A stretch of 14,920 nt of DNA, from contig JAHLWJ010000091.1 in the NCBI GenBank assembly GCA_019057975.1, positions 1 through 14,920 of the forward strand, in the 5' to 3' direction. This document shows positions 6,748 to 14,920 of this stretch, piece after piece. The position numbers and the translations under genes were made by a program. The notes beneath the pieces were generated by a model. It saw only the letters and a list, made by a program, of their open reading frames with translations, made no database searches and was not told where the DNA came from. Source of the stretch: Promethearchaeota archaeon. Lineage in GTDB: Archaea > Asgardarchaeota > Lokiarchaeia > Sigynarchaeales > SOKP01. Position 1 is the first letter of the stretch. Each line of letters begins with the position of its first letter.

Positions 6748-8523
6748 ATGAAAGTAATATTTATTCTATTTGATACATTAAATAAACGTTTTTTGCCCCC
6801 TTATGGGAATAATTGGGTTCATGCACCAAATTTTAAAAGATTAGCAGAAAAAACGGTTATCTTTGACAATTGTTATTGTGGGAGTTTAATGTGTATCCCT
6901 GCTAGAAGGGAGCTTCATACAGGGAGACATAACTTTTTGCACAGAAGTTGGGGCCCTTTAGAACCATTTGATGATTCAATGCCAGAAATTTTAAAGAATA
7001 ATGGTGTTTATTCCCATCTTGTAAGTGATCATTACCATTATTGGGAAGATGGAGGAGCAACATATCATAATAGGTACAGTTCATGGGAAATTGCTCGTGG
7101 ACATGAAGGAGATCCTTGGAAAGGAGAAGTAAGTGACCCTGACATGCCTGAATCCGTGCCTAATATGCGACAAAATTGGCCTCATTGGCGTCAGGATTGG
7201 GTAAACAGAAAATATATGCAAAGAGAAGAAGACCAGCCTCAGGCAGTAACTTTTAAACTAGGATTGGAGTTTATTGAAAAGAATCATACGGAAGATAATT
7301 GGTTCCTACATATCGAAACATTTGACCCACACGAACCCTTTTTTACACAACAGAAATATAAAGATCTATATAAACATGAATATAACGGTCCTCATTTCGA
7401 TTGGCCAAATTATAGTATAGTAACAGAAACTGAAGAGCAAGTACAACATATTAAAAAAGAATATGCTGCCTCGATAAGTATGTGTGATACTTATCTTGGC
7501 AAGATTCTCGATATAATGGATGAGAAAAATATGTGGAAAGATACAATGCTTGTTGTTACAACTGATCATGGTTTTTTTTTAGGTGAAAAAGGTTGGTGGG
7601 CAAAAGCAGTACAACCTATCTATAATGAAATTGCTCAAATACCATTATTTATATGGGATCCAAGATCAAATAAGAAAAATGAAAGAAGAAATGCTCTTGT
7701 ACAAACCACAGATATTGTTCCTACAATTCTCGAGTTTTTTGGGATAAAACGAACAAAAGATATGCAGGGTAAAGTTTTAAAAGAATCTGTTAATTCAGAT
7801 GCAAAAATAAGAGAATTTGCGTTATTTGGAACCCATGGAGCTCATGTAAACATAACTGATGGTCGATATATTTACATGAGAGGACCTACAAATCGTTTAA
7901 ATAAACCACTTTATGAATATACACTTATACCTACCCACATGCGTGGATTTTTTTCAATTAATGAATTGAAAACTATGGAATTGGCTGAAGCTTTTAATTT
8001 TACTAAAGGATGTAAGCTTATAAGAACTAACTCAAGATATAGATATGTAAATCCTTATATTTATGGGAGTTTACTTTTTGATCTTCAAATTGACCCTTAC
8101 CAAGAAAATCCAATAGTTGACTCTAAAATTGAAAAAAAGATGATTAAGGCAATGGTTGAAGAAATGAAGAAGAATGATTCCCCAATTGAACAATTCGAAC
8201 GTCTTGGAATTCCTTATGACGGTGAAATTACAAATGATAATCTAGATTTAATGGAAAGTCGATCAGGAATGAAAGATAAGATCGGAGATACCGAATTTGT
8301 ATGGATTAACAAAGGAAAAAGCATGTATTCTCTTATTTTGGGTTATCTTCCAAAACCTCTACAAAAGCAAGTTAACTTACAACTAGAACAAGAGCTTAAG
8401 AATAAAACTACTAATGAAGTAGATGAAGCTTTATTAGTGCAAATGTTCGAAAAATTCCTTCCTAAAAATTTTCTTCCACTATTTAGAATCATGGTAGAAT
8501 TAGTTAAAGTTAAGGCAAAGTAA
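6748..8523 (+). CDS. Cys-type sulfatase (alkaline-phosphatase fold), cytosolic
   Basis: The 591-residue protein carries the sulfatase signature CIPARRELHTGR, with Cys49 as the residue converted to formylglycine, Pro51 and Arg53. Likely metal or substrate ligands are Asp9 (FDT), His195 (FDPHEPF), Asp273-His274 (TTDHG) and Lys281 (EKGWW). It should hydrolyse a sulfate ester; the natural substrate cannot be read from sequence, and related phosphonate/phosphate diesterases share the fold. There is no signal peptide, so it acts in the cytosol, unlike most characterised sulfatases. After the domain ends (about 490) an extra tail of roughly 90 residues follows, rich in Lys, Leu and Glu and of no recognised family. 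The maturase gene begins 36 bases downstream on the same strand, which supports in-cell activation of Cys49. Confidence 0.92.
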   Translation: MKVIFILFDTLNKRFLPPYGNNWVHAPNFKRLAEKTVIFDNCYCGSLMCIPARRELHTGRHNFLHRSWGPLEPFDDSMPEILKNNGVYSHLVSDHYHYWEDGGATYHNRYSSWEIARGHEGDPWKGEVSDPDMPESVPNMRQNWPHWRQDWVNRKYMQREEDQPQAVTFKLGLEFIEKNHTEDNWFLHIETFDPHEPFFTQQKYKDLYKHEYNGPHFDWPNYSIVTETEEQVQHIKKEYAASISMCDTYLGKILDIMDEKNMWKDTMLVVTTDHGFFLGEKGWWAKAVQPIYNEIAQIPLFIWDPRSNKKNERRNALVQTTDIVPTILEFFGIKRTKDMQGKVLKESVNSDAKIREFALFGTHGAHVNITDGRYIYMRGPTNRLNKPLYEYTLIPTHMRGFFSINELKTMELAEAFNFTKGCKLIRTNSRYRYVNPYIYGSLLFDLQIDPYQENPIVDSKIEKKMIKAMVEEMKKNDSPIEQFERLGIPYDGEITNDNLDLMESRSGMKDKIGDTEFVWINKGKSMYSLILGYLPKPLQKQVNLQLEQELKNKTTNEVDEALLVQMFEKFLPKNFLPLFRIMVELVKVKAK

Positions 8524-8559
8524 ATCAAAATGGAAGTTGTGTAGTAGAATAATAAAAAA

Positions 8560-9768
8560 ATGAAATCTTTCTCATTATTGATAAAACCAGTTTCAGCTGA
8601 TTGCAACTTAAGATGCGAATATTGTTTTTATATAGATCATCTAGATACCGTGGAAAACAAACCCAGAATGTCAGATAGTACATTAGAAACTATGATTGCA
8701 AGTTACATGCAGACCGATCAAAACAAACAATATGCTTTTGGCTGGCAAGGAGGTGAACCTACATTATTAGGCATAAAATTTTGGAAAAAAGTTGTAGAAC
8801 TTCAAACAAAATATGTACCGCCCGGAGCAGTAATAAGTAATGGGCTTCAAACAAATGGAACTCTTATTACAGATGAATTAGCTAAATTTTTTGGCGAATA
8901 TAGGTTTCTTATTGGTGTTAGTCTCGATGGGCCCCCTTACCTTCATGACTTTTATAGAAAGACGATAAGTAATACACCTACACATAACTTAGTTATACGT
9001 GGAATAGAACATTTGAAAAAGAATAAAGTTGAATTCAATATCCTTACTTTAGTAAACAATAAAAATGCTAACAAAGCCCCCGAAATTTATCAATATCTGA
9101 AAGAGAATAATTTTTATTATCATCAATATATACCCTGTGTTGAATTTGACAAAACAGGTAATCTAGAGCCATATTCAATCACAGGAGAAGAATGGGGAGA
9201 TTTTCTTTGCGAATTATTTGAACTGTGGATAAAAAATGATATTAATAAAGTCTCTATTCGTTTATTTGATTCAATCATAAATTACTTAGTATATGGCAAT
9301 TATAGTGTTTGCTATATGGGAACTAATTGTTGTCAATATTTTGTAGTTGAATATGATGGTAGCGTTTATCCATGTGATTTTTTTGTACGGAAAGATCTGT
9401 TGTTAGGTAATGTGAAAACAAATAGTTGGGATGATTTTGTAAATTCTTCAAAATATCATGATTTTGGTGCCCAAAAAGCAGAATGGAATAACACATGTAA
9501 AGATTGTCGATTTATTAACATGTGCAATGGAGATTGCCAAAAATTTCGATTTAGTAGACCTTTATCCTCACAATCTTTAAGTATTTTATGTAAAGGATGG
9601 AAAAAATTTTATGTTAATACCCTACCTCGTTTTAAGATTGTAGCTAATGCAATAAAAAAAAATAAGGAAGTTAGTTCACTAATTCAGATTAAAGCAAAGA
9701 AAATCGGTAGGAATTCACCATGTCCCTGTGGATCTTTAAAGAAGTATAAAGATTGTTGCTTAAGATAG
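8560..9768 (+). CDS. Anaerobic sulfatase-maturating radical SAM enzyme (anSME) with C-terminal SEC-C motif
   Basis: The 402-residue protein starts with the radical SAM motif Cys15-x3-Cys19-x2-Cys22 (CNLRCEYC), followed by GWQGGEPTLLG (61-71), QTNG (97-100) and SLDGP (121-125). The C-terminal SPASM region supplies ligands for two extra 4Fe-4S clusters (Cys251, 257, 258, 272, 313, 316, 322, 326, 344). Asp273 in YPCDFF matches the catalytic Asp described for the Clostridium perfringens enzyme. The reaction oxidises the sulfatase Cys to formylglycine, with S-adenosylmethionine and no oxygen, which implies an anaerobe. The last 20 residues, GRNSPCPCGSLKKYKDCC, are a SEC-C zinc motif (Cys388, 390, 399, 400), which is often a protein-interaction module. 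The likely client is the sulfatase just upstream. No clear ribosome-binding site precedes ATG 8560, so translation may be coupled. Confidence 0.93.
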   Translation: MKSFSLLIKPVSADCNLRCEYCFYIDHLDTVENKPRMSDSTLETMIASYMQTDQNKQYAFGWQGGEPTLLGIKFWKKVVELQTKYVPPGAVISNGLQTNGTLITDELAKFFGEYRFLIGVSLDGPPYLHDFYRKTISNTPTHNLVIRGIEHLKKNKVEFNILTLVNNKNANKAPEIYQYLKENNFYYHQYIPCVEFDKTGNLEPYSITGEEWGDFLCELFELWIKNDINKVSIRLFDSIINYLVYGNYSVCYMGTNCCQYFVVEYDGSVYPCDFFVRKDLLLGNVKTNSWDDFVNSSKYHDFGAQKAEWNNTCKDCRFINMCNGDCQKFRFSRPLSSQSLSILCKGWKKFYVNTLPRFKIVANAIKKNKEVSSLIQIKAKKIGRNSPCPCGSLKKYKDCCLR

Positions 9769-9875
9769 AAATTTTTTACTGAGTTTCTTAAATGCTCACT
9801 TAATTTATTTTACCTATATATTAAATTTAAAATAAAATTTTAAAAGTAGATGACATTGCATTCTGTAACTAAATG

Positions 9876-9897
9876 TTTTTTTTTTAAAAAAAAAAAA
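9876..9897. repeat. T10-A12 homopolymer junction upstream of the acidic SCP2 gene
   Basis: Ten T residues are followed at once by twelve A residues, giving a 20-bp perfect palindrome, 18 bases before ATG 9915. As RNA it could end the maturase transcript, form a U-A hairpin in the SCP2 leader, or act as rigid nucleosome/histone-excluding DNA. The length may also vary between cells. Confidence 0.6.
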
Positions 9898-9914
9898 TTA
9901 GGTTGATTAACAAA

Positions 9915-10340
9915 ATGGTTGACGAAAATTTAATAAAAGAATTAAAAGAAATGAGAGATAAAGGCCCAGGCGCACCTTCTGATGCCCTTAAAATGTTTGA
10001 ATTCATGAAACAACTCGCAGCAGAAAACGATGAATTAAAAGAAGAATTAGAAGATATTGATACTATACTTGTCCAAATGGAAGTAACTGATATAGATTTT
10101 AAATATTGGGTTAAATTTGGTGGAGGAACAGTTGAGTATGCTGAAGGGGCGAATGATGATGCGAGTGTTACTATGAAAGCAACACAAGCAACTTGGACTG
10201 GATTGAGCGCAGGCGAGATTGATGCAACAAGCGCATATATGTCTGGAGACCTCGTCATTGAGGGAAATCTTCAGGATGCAATCGCCTTCGGTGAGATTCA
10301 AGGGCTCGTAACGGAACTTGGTGGAGACATTTTAGAATAA
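9915..10340 (+). CDS. Small acidic SCP2-like domain protein with N-terminal coiled coil
   Basis: From ATG 9915 the protein has 141 residues. A ribosome-binding-like AGGTTGAT ending 7 bases upstream favours this ATG over the TTG at 9903. Residues about 24-50 (LKMFEFMKQLAAENDELKEE) look like a short coiled coil. The rest resembles the SCP2 fold: ILVQMEVTD, FKYWVKFGGG, ASVTMKAT and the closing SAYMSGDLVIEGNLQDAI (106-123), a good match to the family's G-x-L-x-I-E-G element. It is acidic, soluble and has no export signal, so a cytosolic lipid- or acyl-chain-binding role is likely; the ligand is unknown. Its codons use more G and C than the neighbours (GGCGCA, GACCTCGTC), which often marks a highly expressed gene. 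Confidence 0.8.
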   Translation: MVDENLIKELKEMRDKGPGAPSDALKMFEFMKQLAAENDELKEELEDIDTILVQMEVTDIDFKYWVKFGGGTVEYAEGANDDASVTMKATQATWTGLSAGEIDATSAYMSGDLVIEGNLQDAIAFGEIQGLVTELGGDILE

Positions 10341-10393
10341 CAAATCTTATCAAGTAAATAGCTTTTTCAAATAGCTTTACTTTATAATTTCCC

Positions 10394-10412
10394 TTTTTTT
10401 TGATATTTTTTT
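10394..10412 (+). terminator. T-rich terminator after the acidic SCP2 gene
   Basis: A run of eight T (10394-10401) and another of seven T (10406-10412) lie about 55-70 bases after the stop. Archaeal RNA polymerase is known to stop at such U-rich stretches without a hairpin. Confidence 0.45.
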
Positions 10413-10680
10413 ACTACAATATTTCAATTCTTTAAAAGTTAAAATATGGACAAAATAAGTTTTTGTTCTCTAATGTTATTATAAGAAATGAAGGACATTG
10501 CCTTTACATCAATTATAAAATTTTAATACAGTATTCAACTGATATTATTGGATTGCTTGAATAAACAGTTGTTAATATGCTCGTAAAATATGAACAGTAG
10601 TTAGGAAACTTTTCTGGAAAACCTTTTATTGCTTATAGTTCTTAATTAAATTAAATGCTTTATTTCTGTTTCTTAACATA

Positions 10681-10686
10681 AGGAGA
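10681..10686 (+). promoter_or_regulatory. Ribosome-binding site of the SGNH hydrolase
   Basis: AGGAGA with a 10-base spacer to ATG 10697. A nearer ATG at 10689 is out of frame and meets a stop after four codons, so 10697 is the start. Confidence 0.55.
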
Positions 10687-10696
10687 ATATGTTCAA

Positions 10697-11425
10697 ATGT
10701 TAGCAAATATAGTTAATAAGTGGAAACTAAATCCCCAGAAACCGATTCGTGTCGTAGCTTTTGGCTCGAGTAATACAGAACTTCATTGGCACTCAATGGG
10801 CTATTTTAATTGGTTTTCTTGGCTATCCAGTGCAATGAGAGAGTGGATTGGAAGGCATGTTACAACAATCAATTCTGGTATTGGTGGGGAAACATCAAAA
10901 GATCTTTTGAATAGAATTGATAGAGATGTGATTTCTTTTAATCCTGATCTTGTTATTTTAACTATTGGTGGTAATGATACATGGAAAAATTTGACAATTC
11001 AAGAATATGAATATAATCTAACTCAAATAATTGAACAAATAAAAGATATAAATGGTTTACCTGTTCTTCAAACATACTACTGTCTTCTCTATGATAAAAT
11101 GGATAAGGTATTTCAACGTTTTCCCCAATTTGTTGAAGTAAACAGAAATTTATCGACTAAAATGAATATTCCTCTAATTGATCAATATGAATATTTCTCA
11201 CCATTCTATAACAATGATCCAGAAAATTATACGAAAATAATGTTAGATGGATTACATGTAAATCCAATAGGAAATGCAATTATGGGTATCATAGCAAGTC
11301 GTTTATTTTCTTTACCAGATCCCTATTTTCTTGATAAATCATTTTGGGAAAAAGTAAAAAAGTTCTTACTTTTAATGAGCAAGTTGCCTTCGAAAATACC
11401 ATATCCAGAAAAAAATGAAGAGTAA
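10697..11425 (+). CDS. SGNH/GDSL-family hydrolase (esterase)
   Basis: The 242-residue soluble protein shows the four SGNH blocks in order: FGSSNTE (catalytic Ser25; the usual GDS is GSS here), NSGIGGET with the oxyanion Gly, GGND with Asn, and DGLHVNPIGN with the catalytic Asp and His. Such enzymes cleave acyl or acetyl esters on sugars, lipids or other small molecules; the sequence does not fix the substrate. There is no signal peptide, so it should work inside the cell. The C-terminus is Lys-rich (WEKVKKFLLLMSKLPSK) and may lie on a membrane surface. The gene ends 24 bases from the convergent glycosidase gene. Asp to Ser at the GDS position is seen in other family members and need not abolish activity. 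Confidence 0.85.
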   Translation: MLANIVNKWKLNPQKPIRVVAFGSSNTELHWHSMGYFNWFSWLSSAMREWIGRHVTTINSGIGGETSKDLLNRIDRDVISFNPDLVILTIGGNDTWKNLTIQEYEYNLTQIIEQIKDINGLPVLQTYYCLLYDKMDKVFQRFPQFVEVNRNLSTKMNIPLIDQYEYFSPFYNNDPENYTKIMLDGLHVNPIGNAIMGIIASRLFSLPDPYFLDKSFWEKVKKFLLLMSKLPSKIPYPEKNEE

Positions 11426-11449
11426 AAAATAAATGGATAATTAGAAATT

Positions 11450-12863
<1,414 letters not shown>

Positions 12864-13015
12864 TCCCCTTTAAAGGCTTATTTAATTCACTTTTTCCTTC
12901 TAAATTAAATTGAAATTTGGTATAACATAAAGTTTTAAGAAATAATCTGATTTAATATAATAATCTTTTTGTAAGTGAAAGTAAGATCATTAACATCAAT
13001 ATATTTATCTAGATC

Positions 13016-14203
13016 ATGAAATCAGTTGATCGTGTAAAAGCAGCTCTTAATTTCTCAGGACCAGATAAGGCTCCAATTTGGAAGTTTAGTAGTGGGAGTG
13101 ATGTCTATTTTATGGTTAATATGCCCTCTAAACATTGGCGACCTGGACATTACCAAAATGAGAAAGGTTTATTTCCACATACCGGGAGTGATTTAATAAT
13201 CAAATCTGGGGTGTGGAAATGGGATAAACCGGAATGGGCAAAAGATCCAAAATATAAAGATTGGCTGAATATGCCAAGAGAAGAAATTGATGAGTTTGGA
13301 ACTATTTGGGTACGTGCGGGTATTAACACTATGGGACATCCTGGCAGACCTTCACTTATGGACTACGGCAATTTAGATGAATATTTTCAAAAATATACCC
13401 CAAATTTCGATGAAGAAAGTAGGTATTCGTTTTTTATCAAATTAAGTAAGGGTAGAGCACGTGAGAAATATCGTATGTGCTCTCTTAATCTTGGACCATT
13501 TCAAATTGCCAGTCAGATGAGAGGTTTTAATAGTTTTTTATTGGATCATTATAAGAATAAAAATGAACTCAAGAAACTTTTAAAATATCTAACAGATATT
13601 TATGTAAACTATGAAAAAATGTGGGTTAAATATGGTGCAAATTGCCATGGATTTATATTATATGATGATTTAGGTGAACAGAAAGGACCTTTCTTCAGTC
13701 CAAAATTGTTTAAAGAGTTCTATGAGCCAGTATATAGGCGATTAATTGAAACAGCACACGACTTGGGTTGTGATTTTCATTTACATTGTTGCGGAAAAAT
13801 CGATCCAATAATACCATTATTAATTGAGTGGGGCCTAGATGGACTAGAACTCGATAGCCCTCGAATGACAGGATACTCTGAATTGATGCAATTCAGAGGA
13901 AAAATCATGATGTGGGCTTGTGTAAATATTCAATCAATTTATACACTAGGTACACCAGAAGAATGTGAAAGAGAAGTCTGGCATATGGTCCGAAATCTTG
14001 GAACTCCAGAAGGAGGTTTTGGTGCTTATTTCTATCCCCAGACAGATCATATTCAAGCACCCAAGGTGAATATTGATGCTTTCACTAAAGGTTTAGAAAA
14101 ATATGGCGTGTATGAAACCATACCCGAACATTGGTGGACATATCCAATAGTAGATGAATGGAAATATAATAAAGTACCTCCATTACCTCCAGTCAAGCCA
14201 TAA
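13016..14203 (+). CDS. Uroporphyrinogen decarboxylase-like (UroD/MtaA superfamily) protein, probable corrinoid-type methyltransferase
   Basis: The 395-residue protein has the UroD superfamily outline: MKSVDRVKAALNFSGPDKAPIW at the start, a central SPKLFKEFYEPVYRRLIE, then CDFHLHCCGKIDPIIPLLIEWGLDGLE and a late GGFGAYFYP-QTDHIQAP. The HCCG segment (His257, Cys259) corresponds to the H-x-C zinc site used by MtaA/MtbA-type methyltransferases to activate a thiol. The last zinc Cys of that class is not obvious; His345 in QTDHI may take its place. Real uroporphyrinogen decarboxylases lack this H-x-C site, so heme synthesis is unlikely; methyl transfer with a corrinoid protein is the better guess, though no corrinoid protein gene is visible here. 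No ribosome-binding site precedes ATG 13016. Substrate unknown. Confidence 0.8.
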   Translation: MKSVDRVKAALNFSGPDKAPIWKFSSGSDVYFMVNMPSKHWRPGHYQNEKGLFPHTGSDLIIKSGVWKWDKPEWAKDPKYKDWLNMPREEIDEFGTIWVRAGINTMGHPGRPSLMDYGNLDEYFQKYTPNFDEESRYSFFIKLSKGRAREKYRMCSLNLGPFQIASQMRGFNSFLLDHYKNKNELKKLLKYLTDIYVNYEKMWVKYGANCHGFILYDDLGEQKGPFFSPKLFKEFYEPVYRRLIETAHDLGCDFHLHCCGKIDPIIPLLIEWGLDGLELDSPRMTGYSELMQFRGKIMMWACVNIQSIYTLGTPEECEREVWHMVRNLGTPEGGFGAYFYPQTDHIQAPKVNIDAFTKGLEKYGVYETIPEHWWTYPIVDEWKYNKVPPLPPVKP

Positions 14204-14256
14204 AGATTTGATTTTATTTATATTTTATTTATGATATTAATCATACTCTTTAAAGT

Positions 14257-14305
14257 AATAAAATCCCTTCGATTAGTAAGATTTTATTGGTAAGAATTCT
14301 TTTTT
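14257..14305 (+). terminator. Stem-loop plus T tract after the UroD-like gene
   Basis: Perfect 9-base arms AATAAAATC (14257-14265) and GATTTTATT (14280-14288) enclose a 14-base loop, and a T6 run follows at 14300-14305. Together with the T-rich start of the gap, this is the best terminator candidate in the window; it lies 54 bases after the stop. Confidence 0.45.
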
Positions 14306-14333
14306 GGTTTATTAATAAATCAAATTGTTCATT

Positions 14334-14920
14334 ATGGCTAACAATCTCTTATGGGACTTATTTGTAGTATTAATTGCATATATTTACGTACTTCTAACAA
14401 TCCTTATACCATTAACTCTATATAAAAAAGAAAAAATTTCCAAATTCTCCGCACGTAAAGCAATTCACATGTTCACAGGATTAGCAATTTTAAGTTCACC
14501 GTTTTACTTTTGGCCATTTTGGCCAACTATTATTGCAGGAACTCTAATGTTATTTGTTTATTTTAGTTCAAAAGAATCAAAAATAAAACAATTAAAAGAT
14601 TTATATGATGCAATATCTGAAGAACAAGAAGAAGGTTTAAAGAGAGCTTTTCTTCAAGGTCCATTTTTTTACTGTCTTTCAATAACATCTTTAGTTTTTA
14701 TTTTTGGGCTTGTTGCTCCCGATAACTTTTATTTTCCTATCGCTGGAATATTGATAATGATCGTTGCTGATACTCTAGCTTCAGTTATAGGAAAACGTTG
14801 GGGAAAGATAGGAATAAGTTTACCTTGGACAAATTCAAAGAGAACTCTTGAAGGATCCGCGACTTTCTTTGTGACTGCTTTTTTGGTTTGTTTTATAGCT
14901 TTTTTCTTATTTGGTTTACT
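14334..14920 (+). CDS. Dolichol/phytol/diacylglycerol kinase-family membrane protein, C-terminus cut by window edge
   Basis: The frame is open from ATG 14334 to the window edge (195 residues seen). It has hydrophobic segments at about 7-29, 46-78, 110-127, 132-150 and 176-195. The family signature is present: RKAIHMFTG (41-49), ADTLASVIGKRWGK (145-158) and SKRTLEGS (168-175). These match the CTP-using polyprenol/phytol/diacylglycerol kinase group (SEC59, VTE5, DGK1) related to phosphatidate cytidylyltransferases. It would phosphorylate a lipid alcohol in the membrane, for example to recycle isoprenoids for ether-lipid synthesis or dolichol for glycosylation; which alcohol cannot be told. ATG 14334 has no ribosome-binding site, but a TTTATTAATAAAT stretch 14-27 bases upstream could be the box of a leaderless transcript. 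Confidence 0.85.
   Translation, partial: MANNLLWDLFVVLIAYIYVLLTILIPLTLYKKEKISKFSARKAIHMFTGLAILSSPFYFWPFWPTIIAGTLMLFVYFSSKESKIKQLKDLYDAISEEQEEGLKRAFLQGPFFYCLSITSLVFIFGLVAPDNFYFPIAGILIMIVADTLASVIGKRWGKIGISLPWTNSKRTLEGSATFFVTAFLVCFIAFFLFGL

Larger units (their letters stand above)
10341..10696. other. 356-bp intergenic region, no gene seen
   Basis: Very AT-rich DNA between two plus-strand genes. It holds two T-runs just after the SCP2 stop, a weak set of competing short inverted repeats around 10533-10575 (ATTCAA/TTGAAT and CAACTG/CAGTTG), and an AT-rich block near 10641-10655 that may serve the esterase promoter. I see no open frame with a ribosome-binding site and no RNA gene. Confidence 0.5.

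Noticed and set aside
7366..7569. 67-residue minus-strand frame inside the sulfatase
   Set aside because: Fully within the conserved DHG region of the sulfatase and without family features.
8343..8606. 87-residue minus-strand frame across the sulfatase/maturase junction
   Set aside because: Overlaps two well-supported genes on the other strand and shows no domain.
9884..10301. Two minus-strand open frames opposite the small SCP2 gene
   Set aside because: Antisense to a clear SCP2 domain; sequences are low-complexity Ser/Ile/Asn-rich as expected from reverse reading of its codons.
10533..10575. Possible structured RNA or riboswitch upstream of the esterase
   Set aside because: Only 6-base stems that compete with each other; no match to a known riboswitch core.

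Overview
The window is AT-rich throughout and looks archaeal. Starts are a mix of ATG, GTG and TTG, genes are preceded by short GGAG/AGGT-type ribosome-binding sites or by TATA-like boxes about 25 bp from the ATG, and many gene ends are T-rich. The gene content points most towards an Asgard (Lokiarchaeia-like) anaerobe: stand-alone SCP2 sterol-carrier-type proteins, a DDAH-type hydrolase, a radical-SAM-matured sulfatase, a stand-alone UroD-like methyltransferase and a dolichol/phytol-kinase-type enzyme. The Asgard placement is inference from gene content; no marker gene is present to prove it.

Left part (1-5578, all minus strand, transcribed right to left). A membrane-embedded M28 zinc peptidase is followed without a gap by an N6-adenine DNA methyltransferase with no visible restriction partner, then by a protein made of two tandem SCP2-like domains. 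Next come two overlapping genes for a radical SAM protein with a helix-hairpin-helix tail (TIGR03916 type) and a DUF4130 protein (TIGR03915 type, cut by the window edge). In sequenced genomes this last pair is known as a co-occurring putative DNA modification/repair couple. The methyltransferase reading frame is notable: its conserved N-terminal motif lies upstream of every ATG, GTG or TTG, and a perfect 19-bp palindrome is embedded there.

Middle (5812-10340). A DDAH/arginine-deiminase-superfamily hydrolase (minus) is divergent from a Cys-type sulfatase (plus). The sulfatase is followed by the radical SAM enzyme that would convert its Cys49 to formylglycine. That maturase carries an extra SEC-C zinc motif at its C-terminus. 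A short acidic SCP2-like protein, richer in G/C-containing codons than its neighbours, follows after an uninterrupted T10-A12 tract.

Right part (10697-14920). An SGNH/GDSL esterase (plus) converges on a family 1 glycoside hydrolase (minus). The glycosidase is divergent from a UroD-like methyltransferase (plus), and a membrane polyprenol/diacylglycerol-kinase-type protein runs off the right edge. Sulfatase, maturase, esterase and beta-glycosidase all lack signal peptides. Together they could remove sulfate, acyl and sugar groups from an imported glycoside inside the cell. This joint role is a hypothesis, since the genes are on both strands and not one operon.

No tRNA, rRNA, CRISPR array, transposase or integrase was seen.
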